Positions 1 through 7,642 of a DNA stretch of 27,724 nucleotides are shown piece after piece. Under the pieces are notes generated by a model that saw only the letters and a list, made by a program, of their open reading frames with translations, was not told the origin of the DNA and made no database searches. The stretch's first letter is position 1. Every line of letters starts with the position of its first letter. The position numbers were made by a program, and so were the translations under genes. This stretch comes from Peptostreptococcus sp. (GTDB lineage: Bacteria > Bacillota > Clostridia > Peptostreptococcales > Peptostreptococcaceae): contig JAHHSS010000006.1 of assembly GCA_020025095.1 (NCBI GenBank), positions 1-27,724 of the forward strand, written 5' to 3'.

Positions 1-1353
1 AGTAATTATATTGAAGAAATAGATAAAGTAGAAAATGATGAAAATAAAAATGTAAGAAAAAATGACTTTGAAGTTGGACACAATTCAATTAAAGAAATTG
101 ATAATCTGAAAAACAATAATTTCAATAGACAAAGATTAAGTGGAAATAATGAGAATAATCAAGTTGAACATAGGAATTTTAATAACAATGAAAGAAAAAC
201 AAATGATTCGTTTTTTGCTACACCTCCTGAAATGACAGAAGAAAATAGAGCTGAAGGAGTCCTTGAAATTCTTCCTGATGGTTTTGGTTTTTTAAGGGGA
301 ACAAACTATCTTTCAACTGAAAATGATGTATATGTTTCTCCTAATCAAATAAGAAAATTTGGTTTAAAAACAGGTGATTTTGTAACGGGGGTTACTAAAC
401 CAGAAAATCCGAATGAAAAATTCAAAGGATTGATGTATATTTATTATATAAATGGGGAGCATCCTTCGACAGGAAGAAATAGAAAAGCATTTGAGCATCT
501 AGTTCCAATATATCCTGACGAAAAACTTGTTTTAGAAACAGATGCAGATACAATTTCTACAAGAATAATAGATTTGTTTTCTCCTATTGGAAAGGGGCAA
601 AGAGGTTTAATAGTTGCACCACCTAAGGTTGGAAAAACAGTTTTGCTTAAAAAGATTGCCAATAGTATTTCAGTTAATCATCCAAATGTTAAACTGATAG
701 TTCTTCTTATTGATGAAAGACCAGAAGAAGTAACCGATATGAAAGAATCAATAAATGGAGAAGTAATTTATTCAACATTTGATCAAGTTGCTTCACATCA
801 TGTTAAAGTAGCTGAGATGGTTTTAAATAGAGCACAGAGATTAGTTGAATATGGTCAGGACGTAGTTATATTGTTAGATAGTATTACTAGGCTGGCTAGA
901 GCATACAACTTAACAATAAGTTCGACTGGAAGAACTTTATCTGGTGGTATTGATCCAGGCGCACTTCATGGACCTAAAAAATTCTTTGGTGCTGCGAGAA
1001 ATATTAGAAATGGTGGCTCATTGACTATTTTAGGTACTGCCTTAGTTGATACAGGTTCAAGGATGGATGATGTAATATTTGAAGAATTTAAGGGAACTGG
1101 TAATATGGAACTTCATTTGGACAAGAAGCTTGCAGAGAAAAGAATATTCCCAGCAATAGATGTGTATAAATCAGGTACTAGACGTGAAGATCTTCTTTTA
1201 AGTGAGTCAGAAATGGAAATGTTATATAAACTTAGAAGAATGGTAAGCGATGATAGTACACAAATTACAGCGGATAAAGTTATAGAAGAAATGAAAAAAA
1301 CAGATAGCAATGCAGATTTTATAGAATTGATAAATAGCCTTGATTTTATATAG
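1..1353 (+). CDS. rho: Transcription termination factor Rho (5' end outside window)
   Basis: Rho is a hexameric RNA-dependent ATPase/helicase that terminates transcription. The frame is open from base 1, so the gene is cut by the window edge. The ATG at 232 is internal and has no ribosome binding site. Visible codons 1-77 are hydrophilic and Asn-rich (20 of 77 are Asn), typical of an N-terminal insertion domain. The cold-shock RNA-binding domain follows (GFGFLR, codons from about 92). The Walker A segment APPKVGKT is at codons 206-213. Walker B (VVILLDSITRLARAYN) and the Q/R-loop region (LSGGIDPGALHGPKKFFGAAR) follow. The C-terminus is complete. No convincing intrinsic terminator follows; rpmE has its own promoter downstream. 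Identity is certain. The biological role of the Asn-rich part is inference. Confidence 0.97.
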   Translation, partial: SNYIEEIDKVENDENKNVRKNDFEVGHNSIKEIDNLKNNNFNRQRLSGNNENNQVEHRNFNNNERKTNDSFFATPPEMTEENRAEGVLEILPDGFGFLRGTNYLSTENDVYVSPNQIRKFGLKTGDFVTGVTKPENPNEKFKGLMYIYYINGEHPSTGRNRKAFEHLVPIYPDEKLVLETDADTISTRIIDLFSPIGKGQRGLIVAPPKVGKTVLLKKIANSISVNHPNVKLIVLLIDERPEEVTDMKESINGEVIYSTFDQVASHHVKVAEMVLNRAQRLVEYGQDVVILLDSITRLARAYNLTISSTGRTLSGGIDPGALHGPKKFFGAARNIRNGGSLTILGTALVDTGSRMDDVIFEEFKGTGNMELHLDKKLAEKRIFPAIDVYKSGTRREDLLLSESEMEMLYKLRRMVSDDSTQITADKVIEEMKKTDSNADFIELINSLDFI

Positions 1354-1498
1354 TTATATAAAGAAAAATATAAATTTAATATAAAAGACACAAAAGATAT
1401 TCTTTAAAATTAAATTTAAAAAGTAGTATATAATTTATTTTTATAGGGCACATTTATGAGTGAATATAAAAAAAATATAATACTTCTAGATAAAGATA

Positions 1499-1527
1499 TT
1501 GAATTCACTTTGTTATTATGTTATAAT
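1499..1527 (+). promoter_or_regulatory. Sigma-A type promoter of rpmE
   Basis: TTGAAT at 1499-1504 and TATAAT at 1522-1527 are separated by exactly 17 nt. The predicted start near 1534 gives a leader of about 64 nt before the rpmE ATG. This indicates rpmE can be transcribed apart from rho. Confidence 0.75.
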
Positions 1528-1545
1528 AAAGGAGTTGAATTTAAG

Positions 1546-1562
1546 CGGTTTTCTTAAAACCG
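1546..1562 (+). promoter_or_regulatory. Hairpin in the rpmE leader
   Basis: CGGTTTT-CTT-AAAACCG is a perfect 7-bp stem with a 3-nt loop, 12 nt downstream of the predicted transcription start. No U-tract follows, so it is not a simple terminator. L31 leaders that bind the protein product have been proposed in Firmicutes; whether this belongs to that class is not decidable by eye. Confidence 0.45.
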
Positions 1563-1597
1563 GAAAAGAAATATTTAAAAAGCGAGGTGAATCAGTA

Positions 1598-1798
1598 ATG
1601 CAGAAGGATATACAGCCAAACTACAAGGAAGTTGAAGTACGTTGCGCATGTGGAAACACATTTATGGCAGGTTCAACTAGTGATGAAATAAGAGTAGAAA
1701 TATGTTCAGAATGTCACCCATTCTACACTGGTAAGCAGAAGAATATCGAAAAGGGTGGTAGAATCGATAAGTTTAAGAAGAGATTCAACATGGAATAA
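1598..1798 (+). CDS. rpmE: 50S ribosomal protein L31 (zinc-binding form)
   Basis: Structural protein of the large ribosomal subunit that bridges toward the 30S head. The 66-residue length is normal. The start at 1598 is chosen because GCGAGGTGA lies just upstream and the protein then begins MQKDIQPNYKEVEV as in other L31 proteins. The open frame extends 33 codons upstream of it, but that part overlaps the promoter and leader. Cys16, Cys18, Cys36 and Cys39 form the zinc site, so this is the Zn-containing C+ paralogue rather than the zinc-independent YtjA type. It sits after rho, a common order in Firmicutes, with its own promoter and terminator. Confidence 0.97.
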   Translation: MQKDIQPNYKEVEVRCACGNTFMAGSTSDEIRVEICSECHPFYTGKQKNIEKGGRIDKFKKRFNME

Positions 1799-1844
1799 TA
1801 TTTCGTGTAAATTAATATTTGAATTCGAATTTACATATTACTTA

Positions 1845-1878
1845 AAAATAGCGTACACTCTGGTACGCTATTTTATAT
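1845..1878 (+). terminator. Intrinsic terminator of rpmE
   Basis: Arms 1845-1856 and 1863-1874 (AAAATAGCGTAC / GTACGCTATTTT) form a perfect 12-bp stem with the loop ACTCTG. The T-rich end of the right arm supplies the U-tract. The flanking A-run could let it work on the other strand too, but the nearest opposite gene, prmC, ends closer to another inverted repeat. Confidence 0.85.
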
Positions 1879-1953
1879 TATTTCATTTTACACGTTATAT
1901 AAAGAAAGTCATTTTATTTAGAGTTTAATTATAAACTTTAAATAGTTAGCAAG

Positions 1954-2008
1954 AAAAGGGATACTCACATCATAAATCAATTTAGATAAATGTTGGAGTA
2001 TGCCTTTT
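1954..2008 (-). terminator. Possible terminator of prmC (imperfect inverted repeat)
   Basis: AAAAGGGATACTC (1954-1966) and GAGTATGCCTTTT (1996-2008) pair with one mismatch. The 29-nt interior carries a further ACAT/ATGT pairing. Read on the minus strand, the structure ends in a short T-run, about 40 nt past the prmC stop. The long loop makes this weaker than the other terminators in the window. Confidence 0.45.
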
Positions 2009-2048
2009 TATAATATTTTTATATTTAGAGTTGACCATATACATAGCA

Positions 2049-2927
2049 CTATTTATTAATAGTAGCAGCAATCATTCTATCAAAGCCTTGAATGTCTTTT
2101 TTAGTATAAATATTACTAAAGCCACAAGAGAGCATTTTTTGAGCGATTTTTTCTGCTTGATCATGGCCAGATTCAAATATAAGCATACCGCCATCTTTTA
2201 GATATTCTATAGAATTTTCTATAATATTATTATAAAATAGCATACCATCATCTCCCCCAGAAAGTGCAATAAATGGCTCATAGTCCTTTACATCTGGCTC
2301 AAGATTCTCAATAACCCTATTTTCTATATAAGGCGGATTTGAAACAATTATATCTATTTTTCCTTTTAAACTATCTAATTCTTTAGATTTAAAAATATCA
2401 CTTTCGATAAAAGTAACATTGTTTACATTTAATATGGAAGCATTTTTTTTGCTAACCTCTAAGGCTGATTTGGATATATCAACTCCAAATAGGTCAAATT
2501 CATCTGAATGATTTGAAAGAACTGCACTGCTTAAAATAATAGCACCTGATCCAACGCACATATCAAGAATTTTAACATCCTTTTTATAAGATAATTCATT
2601 CATTTTAGAAATTAACTCTTCTACAATAACTTCTGTATCTGGTCTAGGGATTAAAACATTTTCATTAACATAAAAATCAAGTCCCATAAATTCTTTTTTA
2701 TTAATAATATATGCAATTGGCATATTTTTTATTCTTTTATTAAATAGATCTTCAAAAGTTTTGAATTCTTTTTCCTTCATAATTGTATCATAGTTTAGCA
2801 TAAGTTTTATCTTATCATCGATATTCATTACATAAGAAATTAATATTTCAACATCAAGTCTAGCAGACTTGCTGTAAGGTGCTAGTTTTTCAGTATATTC
2901 AGCAATTATTTCTCTAATTTTTTTCAT
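2049..2927 (-). CDS. prmC: Peptide chain release factor N5-glutamine methyltransferase
   Basis: PrmC methylates the Gln of the GGQ motif in RF1 and RF2 using S-adenosylmethionine. The protein is 292 residues. The N-terminal helical domain is followed by PRPDTE and the SAM-binding motif ILDMCVGSGAI (near residues 120-130). The catalytic NPPY, which holds the Gln side chain, is at about 197-200. The start at 2927 is preferred over the in-frame ATG at 2948 because GGAGAG lies 5 nt upstream of it. Normal Clostridia carry prmC on the same strand directly upstream of prfA. Here it is inverted, and azlCD lies between it and its substrate gene prfA. A TATAAT on the minus strand (2945-2940) abuts the ribosome binding site. 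Confidence 0.95.
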   Translation of the reverse strand: MKKIREIIAEYTEKLAPYSKSARLDVEILISYVMNIDDKIKLMLNYDTIMKEKEFKTFEDLFNKRIKNMPIAYIINKKEFMGLDFYVNENVLIPRPDTEVIVEELISKMNELSYKKDVKILDMCVGSGAIILSSAVLSNHSDEFDLFGVDISKSALEVSKKNASILNVNNVTFIESDIFKSKELDSLKGKIDIIVSNPPYIENRVIENLEPDVKDYEPFIALSGGDDGMLFYNNIIENSIEYLKDGGMLIFESGHDQAEKIAQKMLSCGFSNIYTKKDIQGFDRMIAATINK

Positions 2928-2982
2928 TTTTCTCTCCTTATTATACATCTATATTTTACATACAAACATTAAAAAATCATGC

Positions 2983-2997
2983 ATACTTAAAAAGTAT
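2983..2997. repeat. Small inverted repeat between prmC and azlC
   Basis: ATACTT-AAA-AAGTAT, 6-bp arms, in the divergent prmC/azlC spacer. It could be an operator for either gene. Such short AT-rich repeats also arise by chance. Confidence 0.25.
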
Positions 2998-3058
2998 AAC
3001 ACATCAAATAAAAATAAGTTGAAAGTATATTAAAAAAAGAAAAAAATTTTTGAAAGAA

Positions 3059-3088
3059 AAGACAAAATATATAAAAAGAGAGTATAAT
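3059..3088 (+). promoter_or_regulatory. Possible promoter of azlCD
   Basis: TATAAT at 3083-3088 with AAGACA at 3059-3064, an 18-nt spacer. The -10 is perfect but the -35 is poor. The leader would be about 80 nt. Confidence 0.4.
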
Positions 3089-3173
3089 AAAATAGGGAGT
3101 CTGTATGTAGATATTTAATTTATTGATAATTGGAAATAGAATATTTTAGTGAGGTAAAGTACAGAGGAAAGTT

Positions 3174-3890
3174 ATGGAAAAAAGAAGAAAGATTTTGAAA
3201 GCTTTTAAAACATCCTTACCAATTGCATTTGGATATATATCTTTGGGATTTATGGCAGGTGCAATGGTTCAAAAAGTAGGTTTCAATGTTGTAGAGGTAA
3301 TATTAATGTCAGTGCTTATTTTTTCTGGAAGCTCATTATTTATTACAGCTAATATGTTGTCAGCAGGTATATATCCTCAGATTTCTATATATCTTGTAGC
3401 TACAATATTGATTACCAATTTAAGAAACATTATGTATAGTTCATCACTTGTTGGTGATATAAAGGACCTAAAGGGAAGAAAAAAAATGTTATTTGCTCAG
3501 TTTATTACAGATGAAACATTTGCAATAAATAAAATTGCATTTAGAAAAGACATTAATTGGGATGGGGATATGGCCCTATACCTTAGTTTGTTTGCATGTC
3601 TATATGGTGCAATAGGAAATGGTTTAGGAGCAATTTTTGGTCAAATTATAGATATACCTCTTGATTTAGGATTTTTTATGATGTCGAGTATGTTTATAGT
3701 TTTGACGGTACTTCAAATAAACAATAAAATAGATATTATTATGCTTTTAGTTTCTATTTTAATATCATTTATAGTTTTGAATATTTATCAAGGAGGACTT
3801 GATTTAATAATCATTGCTCTGATAGTTGCAACAATAGGATATTTTGTTGATAGAAAAAGTGAGAAAAAAAGAGGTGAATTTTATGAATAG
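3174..3890 (+). CDS. azlC: AzlC family branched-chain amino acid permease, large subunit
   Basis: A membrane protein of 238 residues that works with AzlD to export branched-chain amino acids and analogues; this substrate comes from the Bacillus subtilis family, not from this sequence. Family features are the opening FKTSLPIAFGYISLGFMAGA, the segment FSGSSLFITANML, the TNLRNIMYSS region and the FITDETFA motif. Several hydrophobic segments cover most of the length. GAGG lies about 6 nt before the ATG. The last 8 bases overlap azlD (ATGAATAG), indicating translational coupling. The pair sits between prmC and prfA, genes usually adjacent, and so looks like an insertion into a housekeeping cluster. 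Confidence 0.92.
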   Translation: MEKRRKILKAFKTSLPIAFGYISLGFMAGAMVQKVGFNVVEVILMSVLIFSGSSLFITANMLSAGIYPQISIYLVATILITNLRNIMYSSSLVGDIKDLKGRKKMLFAQFITDETFAINKIAFRKDINWDGDMALYLSLFACLYGAIGNGLGAIFGQIIDIPLDLGFFMMSSMFIVLTVLQINNKIDIIMLLVSILISFIVLNIYQGGLDLIIIALIVATIGYFVDRKSEKKRGEFYE

Positions 3891-4218
3891 CTCTTTTTTA
3901 AAACTTGGAATAATATTTGTTTCATTCATTGGAATGTATATGATGAGGTATATCCCTTTTTTAATTTTTGGAGAAAAGGAAAGTTCAAAAGAGTTTGAAA
4001 GGTTTATAAAATACATACCGATAGGAGTTTTTGTAGCTCTTATAATTAAGGACGTATTTTTTAAAGATGGAAAAATGTTTTTATCAATTGAAAATATAAA
4101 GCTACTACCGATGTTACTTATAATAGCTATTTCAGTTAAATTTAGGAATATAGGTATTTCTGTAATTTCTGGAGGTGTAATAATATTAATAACAATGTTT
4201 TTAACGGGGAAAATATAA
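3883..4218 (+). CDS. azlD: AzlD family branched-chain amino acid transport protein, small subunit
   Basis: A small hydrophobic partner of AzlC, 111 residues with about four membrane segments. It carries the family segment MYMMRYIPFLIFG near the N-terminus and the pattern FIKYIPIGVFVALI. The start at 3883 is chosen because AGAGGTGA lies 6-7 nt upstream. The open frame begins 13 codons earlier but has no ribosome binding site there. It overlaps the azlC stop by 8 nt, so the two are made together. No strong terminator follows; an imperfect repeat at 4254-4284 lies before the prfA promoter. Confidence 0.9.
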   Translation: MNSSFLKLGIIFVSFIGMYMMRYIPFLIFGEKESSKEFERFIKYIPIGVFVALIIKDVFFKDGKMFLSIENIKLLPMLLIIAISVKFRNIGISVISGGVIILITMFLTGKI

Positions 4219-4253
4219 TAAATATAAAAATAAAGCACTTTATTTGTATATTA

Positions 4254-4284
4254 AAGTAATTCTTTTGTTTTTTAAAGAATACTT
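4254..4284 (+). repeat. Imperfect inverted repeat between azlD and prfA
   Basis: AAGTAATTCTTT (4254-4265) pairs with AAAGAATACTT (4274-4284) with one bulged A. The loop is T-rich (TGTTTTTT), but no T-run follows. The right arm touches the prfA -35. It could be a weak azlCD terminator or an operator. Confidence 0.35.
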
Positions 4285-4311
4285 GTTGAAAATATAAAAA
4301 TATGTTATAAT
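4283..4311 (+). promoter_or_regulatory. Sigma-A type promoter of prfA
   Basis: TTGTTG at 4283-4288 and TATAAT at 4306-4311, spacer 17 nt. The leader would be about 85 nt and contains a hairpin at 4348-4367. Confidence 0.65.
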
Positions 4312-4347
4312 ATACAATTGATTATGTTTAAGAACGAAAAGTAATTT

Positions 4348-4367
4348 TTGCAAGTTATAGCTTGCAA
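4348..4367 (+). promoter_or_regulatory. Hairpin in the prfA leader
   Basis: TTGCAAG-TTATAG-CTTGCAA, a perfect 7-bp stem with a 6-nt loop, ending 37 nt before the prfA start. There is no U-tract. The function is unknown; it may stabilise the 5' end. Confidence 0.4.
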
Positions 4368-4404
4368 TTATCAGATATTTACAAATATGGGAAGGTGGAA
4401 ATAA

Positions 4405-5469
4405 ATGCTAAACAAGCTAAAGGTTTTGGAAGATAAATATAAAGAGCTAAGTGAAAAAGTTTCAGATCCAGAAATAATAAGTGATCAGCCAACTTGGCAG
4501 AAGCTTATGAAAGAAAATTCTGAGCTTGAGCCGATTGTTATGAAATATAGAGAATATAGAGATGTAATAAATGTAGTTAATGAGTCAAAAGAGATTCTAG
4601 AGAACGAAAATGATGAAGATTTAAGGGAATTAGCGAAGATGGAGCTATCAGAGGCTGAATCGCAGATTTCACAAATAGAAGAAGAATTAAAGATTCTTTT
4701 ACTTCCTAAAGATCCTAATGATGAAAAGAATGTTATTGTTGAAATCAGAGGTGGAGCCGGTGGAGATGAAGCTGCATTATTCGCGGGGGATCTTCTGAGA
4801 ATGTACAGTAGATATGCAGAAAGAAGAAACTGGAAAACTTCTATGATGAGTTCAAATGAAACAGGAGTAGGTGGATATAAAGAAGTTTCATTTATGATAA
4901 AGGGTAAAGGTGCATATTCGAGATTGAAGTATGAATCTGGTGTTCATAGAGTACAGAGAATACCAACAACTGAGTCTGGTGGAAGAATACACACATCTAC
5001 TGCGACTGTTGCCGTATTACCAGAAGTTGAAGATGTTGAAATACATATAAATCCAGAAGATATAAGAGTAGACGTATTTAGAGCATCAGGTAATGGTGGT
5101 CAGTGCGTTAATACAACGGATTCAGCTGTTAGACTTACTCATATACCAACAGGAGAGGTAGTATCTTGCCAGGATGAAAAATCACAGCTTAAAAATAAGG
5201 AAAAAGCTATGAAGGTATTAAAGGCGAGATTATATGATAAGGCTATGGCGGAACAGCAAAAAGACATTGCTGCAGAAAGAAAGAGTCAGGTTGGTACGGG
5301 TGATAGATCAGAAAGAATAAGAACTTATAATTTCCCTCAGGGAAGAGTAAGTGATCACAGAATAAACTTAACATTATATAAGTTAGATTCATTCTTAGAC
5401 GGTGATTTAGATGAAATGATAGATGCGTTGATTACGGTTGACCAGACAGAAAAGATGTCATCACTTTAA
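4405..5469 (+). CDS. prfA: Peptide chain release factor 1
   Basis: RF1 reads UAA and UAG and releases the finished peptide. The length of 354 residues is typical. The codon-recognition motif is P187-T188-T189 (the PxT motif of RF1, so not RF2). The universal GGQ is at residues 231-233, in the segment RASGNGGQCVNTTDSAVRLT. The Gln is the target of PrmC, whose gene is upstream on the opposite strand. GGAAGGTGG lies 6 nt before the ATG. The gene has its own promoter and a strong terminator, so it is probably monocistronic. Confidence 0.97.
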   Translation: MLNKLKVLEDKYKELSEKVSDPEIISDQPTWQKLMKENSELEPIVMKYREYRDVINVVNESKEILENENDEDLRELAKMELSEAESQISQIEEELKILLLPKDPNDEKNVIVEIRGGAGGDEAALFAGDLLRMYSRYAERRNWKTSMMSSNETGVGGYKEVSFMIKGKGAYSRLKYESGVHRVQRIPTTESGGRIHTSTATVAVLPEVEDVEIHINPEDIRVDVFRASGNGGQCVNTTDSAVRLTHIPTGEVVSCQDEKSQLKNKEKAMKVLKARLYDKAMAEQQKDIAAERKSQVGTGDRSERIRTYNFPQGRVSDHRINLTLYKLDSFLDGDLDEMIDALITVDQTEKMSSL

Positions 5470-5490
5470 TTTCTTGTTAAAGTAGTTTCT

Positions 5491-5523
5491 AAGAGCTCTG
5501 GCCAATAAGCCAGAGTTCTTTTT
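5491..5523 (+). terminator. Intrinsic terminator of prfA
   Basis: AAGAGCTCTGGC (5491-5502) pairs with GCCAGAGTTCTT (5509-5520), 12 bp including one G-U. The loop is CAATAA and a TTTTT tract follows. Confidence 0.9.
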
Positions 5524-5563
5524 GTAAAAACATATGAATTTATTAATATTAAATTGTTTGTTT

Positions 5564-5600
5564 GAAAGGAGGTTGGCAGCCTACAAAAACTGCCATATTT
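5564..5600 (+). promoter_or_regulatory. Distal GAAAGGAGG plus hairpin before ywlC
   Basis: GAAAGGAGG at 5564-5572 is a near-perfect Shine-Dalgarno but lies 28 nt before the ywlC ATG. No other ribosome binding site is visible. Immediately after it, TGGCAG (5574-5579) can pair with CTGCCA (5590-5595). If folded, the effective spacing becomes 6 nt (T plus TATTT), which is optimal. Alternatively the element could act as an mRNA-protecting STAB-SD. Confidence 0.6.
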
Positions 5601-6641
5601 ATGAAGACAATAATAAAAACAATAAACCCTGAAAATATAGATATGGATATTATAGAGGAGTTTGGAAAGATGTTAGCGGATGGAAAAACAGTTATTTTTC
5701 CAACGGAAACAGTTTATGGTCTAGGTGCAAATGCACTAGATGAAAATGCAGCGTCTAAAATATACGAAGCAAAGGGAAGACCAAGTGATAATCCCTTGTT
5801 AGTTCATGTATCTGATATAGATGATGTAGAAACTTTGGTAGAAGAAGTTGACGAAAAAGCAAGGCTTCTTATGGAAAAATTCTGGCCGGGACCTTTGACT
5901 ATACTTTTTAACAAAAAAGATGTGATACCAAGTAGGACAAGTGGAGGTTTGAGTACCGTGGCTATAAGGATGCCATCAGATGAAGTTGCACGAAAATTAA
6001 TAAGAGCTTCCAAAGTACCTATTGCTGCACCATCAGCGAATATTTCAGGTAAACCTTCGCCTACAAAAGCGGAACATATTATAAAGGATATGGATGGCAG
6101 AGTAGATGGGATATTGCTAGGAAAAGATTGTGATTTTGGTGTAGAATCTACAATAATAGACTTATCAGGTGAGTATCCTATGGTGCTTAGACCTGGGTGC
6201 ATCACACTAGAAATGCTTAGAGAAGTTTTGGGGAAAGTGGAAATAGATCCATCTCTTAGCAGCATGGCTGATAATATAAAGGCAAAAGCTCCAGGTATGA
6301 AATATAAGCATTATTCACCAAATGCTGAAGTATATATCGTATCTGGTGAAAATGATAAGAGAATAAAAAAAATAAATGAATTAATAAAAGTAAATTCAGA
6401 AAAAGGACTAAAAACTGCTGTTTTATGCATGAAAATGAATTCTTCAAAATATAATTGTATGACTTTTGATTTGGGAAATTCTTATGAAGAAGTTGCTCAT
6501 AATCTTTTTGGCGCACTTATAAAACTCGATGAATTAGGAATTGATATTGCATATGCAGAAAGTTTTGAAGAAAAAGGAGTAGGAGTTGCTATTATGAATA
6601 GACTTAAAAAGTCCGCTGCCTACCGAATAATAGAAACATAA
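5601..6641 (+). CDS. ywlC: L-threonylcarbamoyladenylate synthase (Sua5/YwlC)
   Basis: Makes threonylcarbamoyl-AMP from threonine, bicarbonate and ATP for the t6A37 modification of ANN-decoding tRNAs. At 346 residues it is the two-domain Sua5 type. The YrdC-like catalytic domain carries PTETVYGLG (34-42), KGRPSDNPL (58-66) and PSANISG. A linker with APGMKYKHYSP leads to the C-terminal Sua5 domain. The start is set at 5601 (MKTIIK). An in-frame TTG at 5562 overlaps the ribosome binding site itself and has none of its own. The Shine-Dalgarno is unusually distant and appears to be brought close by a hairpin. Downstream is a 213-nt AT-rich gap without a clear terminator. Confidence 0.95.
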   Translation: MKTIIKTINPENIDMDIIEEFGKMLADGKTVIFPTETVYGLGANALDENAASKIYEAKGRPSDNPLLVHVSDIDDVETLVEEVDEKARLLMEKFWPGPLTILFNKKDVIPSRTSGGLSTVAIRMPSDEVARKLIRASKVPIAAPSANISGKPSPTKAEHIIKDMDGRVDGILLGKDCDFGVESTIIDLSGEYPMVLRPGCITLEMLREVLGKVEIDPSLSSMADNIKAKAPGMKYKHYSPNAEVYIVSGENDKRIKKINELIKVNSEKGLKTAVLCMKMNSSKYNCMTFDLGNSYEEVAHNLFGALIKLDELGIDIAYAESFEEKGVGVAIMNRLKKSAAYRIIET

Positions 6642-6807
6642 AATTAAAGCTAAAAAATACTTGCTAATATATATATTATATTTTATTTAATAAAAAGTTT
6701 TAAATGAAAAGACAATAAGATAGGCTAGATAAATAAAGATACAAGTTAAAAAAACATATAAAAATCTTAAATATTTTACTGTTAAAGTTTATAAAAAATA
6801 ATTAAGG

Positions 6808-6836
6808 TTGAGTTGATGTTTTAAAGATATTATAAT
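6808..6836 (+). promoter_or_regulatory. Promoter of rpiB
   Basis: TTGAGT at 6808-6813 and TATAAT at 6831-6836, 17-nt spacer. The predicted start near 6843 falls inside the ribosome binding site GGAGGG (6841-6846), so the leader would be about a dozen nt. Confidence 0.6.
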
Positions 6837-6854
6837 AATTGGAGGGACTATTGT

Positions 6855-7301
6855 ATGAAAATTGCATTAGGATGTGACCATGGTGGTCTTAACTTAAAGA
6901 ATGCTATTAAAAAGCATCTAGAAGAACAGAATTATGAAGTGGAAGATTTTGGAACTTATTCTACAGAGTCTGTAGATTATCCGGACTATGCTAAGAAAGC
7001 CGCAATGGCAGTTTCTAGTGGGGATGCTGATTGTGGAATTCTTGTTTGCGGAACAGGAATAGGTATAGGAATATCTGCCAATAAGGTCAAGGGAATAAGA
7101 TGTGCCACAGTAGGAGATACTTTCTCAGCAAGAATGACAAAAGCTCATAACAATGCCAATATGATAGCATTAGGAGAAAGAGTAACTGGAATAGGCTTAG
7201 GTCTTGATATAGTTGATGCATATCTTAACTCAGAGTTTGAAGGTGGAAGACATCAAAAGAGAATAGATAAAATGATGGAGATAGAATCAGAAAATTTATA
7301 G
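6855..7301 (+). CDS. rpiB: Ribose-5-phosphate isomerase B
   Basis: Interconverts ribose 5-phosphate and ribulose 5-phosphate in the non-oxidative pentose phosphate pathway. The length of 148 residues is typical. It has the RpiB start GCDHGG (Asp8, His9), the conserved YPDYA, and the active-site loop CGTGIG with Cys65 as the catalytic base of the family. HNNAN and the C-terminal GGRHQKRI, which binds the phosphate, are present. It is not the LacA/LacB galactose isomerase type, since Cys65 and the RpiB motifs are intact. GGAGGG precedes the ATG by 8 nt. It works with the split transketolase encoded at 16441-18224 in the same pathway. Confidence 0.95.
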   Translation: MKIALGCDHGGLNLKNAIKKHLEEQNYEVEDFGTYSTESVDYPDYAKKAAMAVSSGDADCGILVCGTGIGIGISANKVKGIRCATVGDTFSARMTKAHNNANMIALGERVTGIGLGLDIVDAYLNSEFEGGRHQKRIDKMMEIESENL

Positions 7302-7642
7302 TAGATAAAAATTAATATATAACAATATATCTCATTTAATAAAAGTGGAATAAATAAAAAAGATTTTTAGATAATAATAGTAGTTTTTATCTTATTTTAA
7401 CAATAAATACTAAGAGAAAATAGCAAATTTAAATGTTTGTAAGATGACAAAATATAGTAATGTAAAAAGATAGGAATATATGGAATTTATGTCTAAAAAA
7501 AATTTAAAAAATTAGGGAAATACTATTGAATAATATTACAAAAAGAATTATAATAACTGAGACGTTGAAAAACAAAATATTATTCAGTTAACCATTGAGA
7601 ATTTATATTATAAAAATAAGGTGAACAAACTAGGAGGGCATT
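7302..7642 (+). other. 341-nt intergenic region rpiB-upp
   Basis: Very AT-rich and non-coding. A weak hairpin (AGATAA 7369-7374 with TTATCT 7387-7392, followed by TATTTT) may end rpiB transcription. The upp promoter lies at 7526-7554. In the upp leader AACTGA (7556-7561) can pair with TCAGTT (7585-7590) over a long loop. I see no PyrR-binding leader, purine riboswitch or small gene. Confidence 0.5.
7526..7554 (+). promoter_or_regulatory. Promoter of upp
   Basis: TTGAAT at 7526-7531 and TATAAT at 7549-7554 with a 17-nt spacer. The leader to the upp ATG is about 82 nt. Confidence 0.75.

Noticed and set aside
232..234. ATG at 232 as the start of rho
   Set aside because: The frame is open to base 1, there is no ribosome binding site before 232, and Rho proteins in Clostridia have an N-terminal extension. 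The gene is cut by the window edge.
1456..1557. 33-codon ORF upstream of rpmE
   Set aside because: It overlaps the rpmE promoter and hairpin, has only a weak AGGG, and has no recognisable sequence. More likely chance.
5562..5600. TTG at 5562 as start of ywlC
   Set aside because: It lies within the GAAAGGAGG site, has no ribosome binding site of its own, and the added residues are not part of the Sua5 family.
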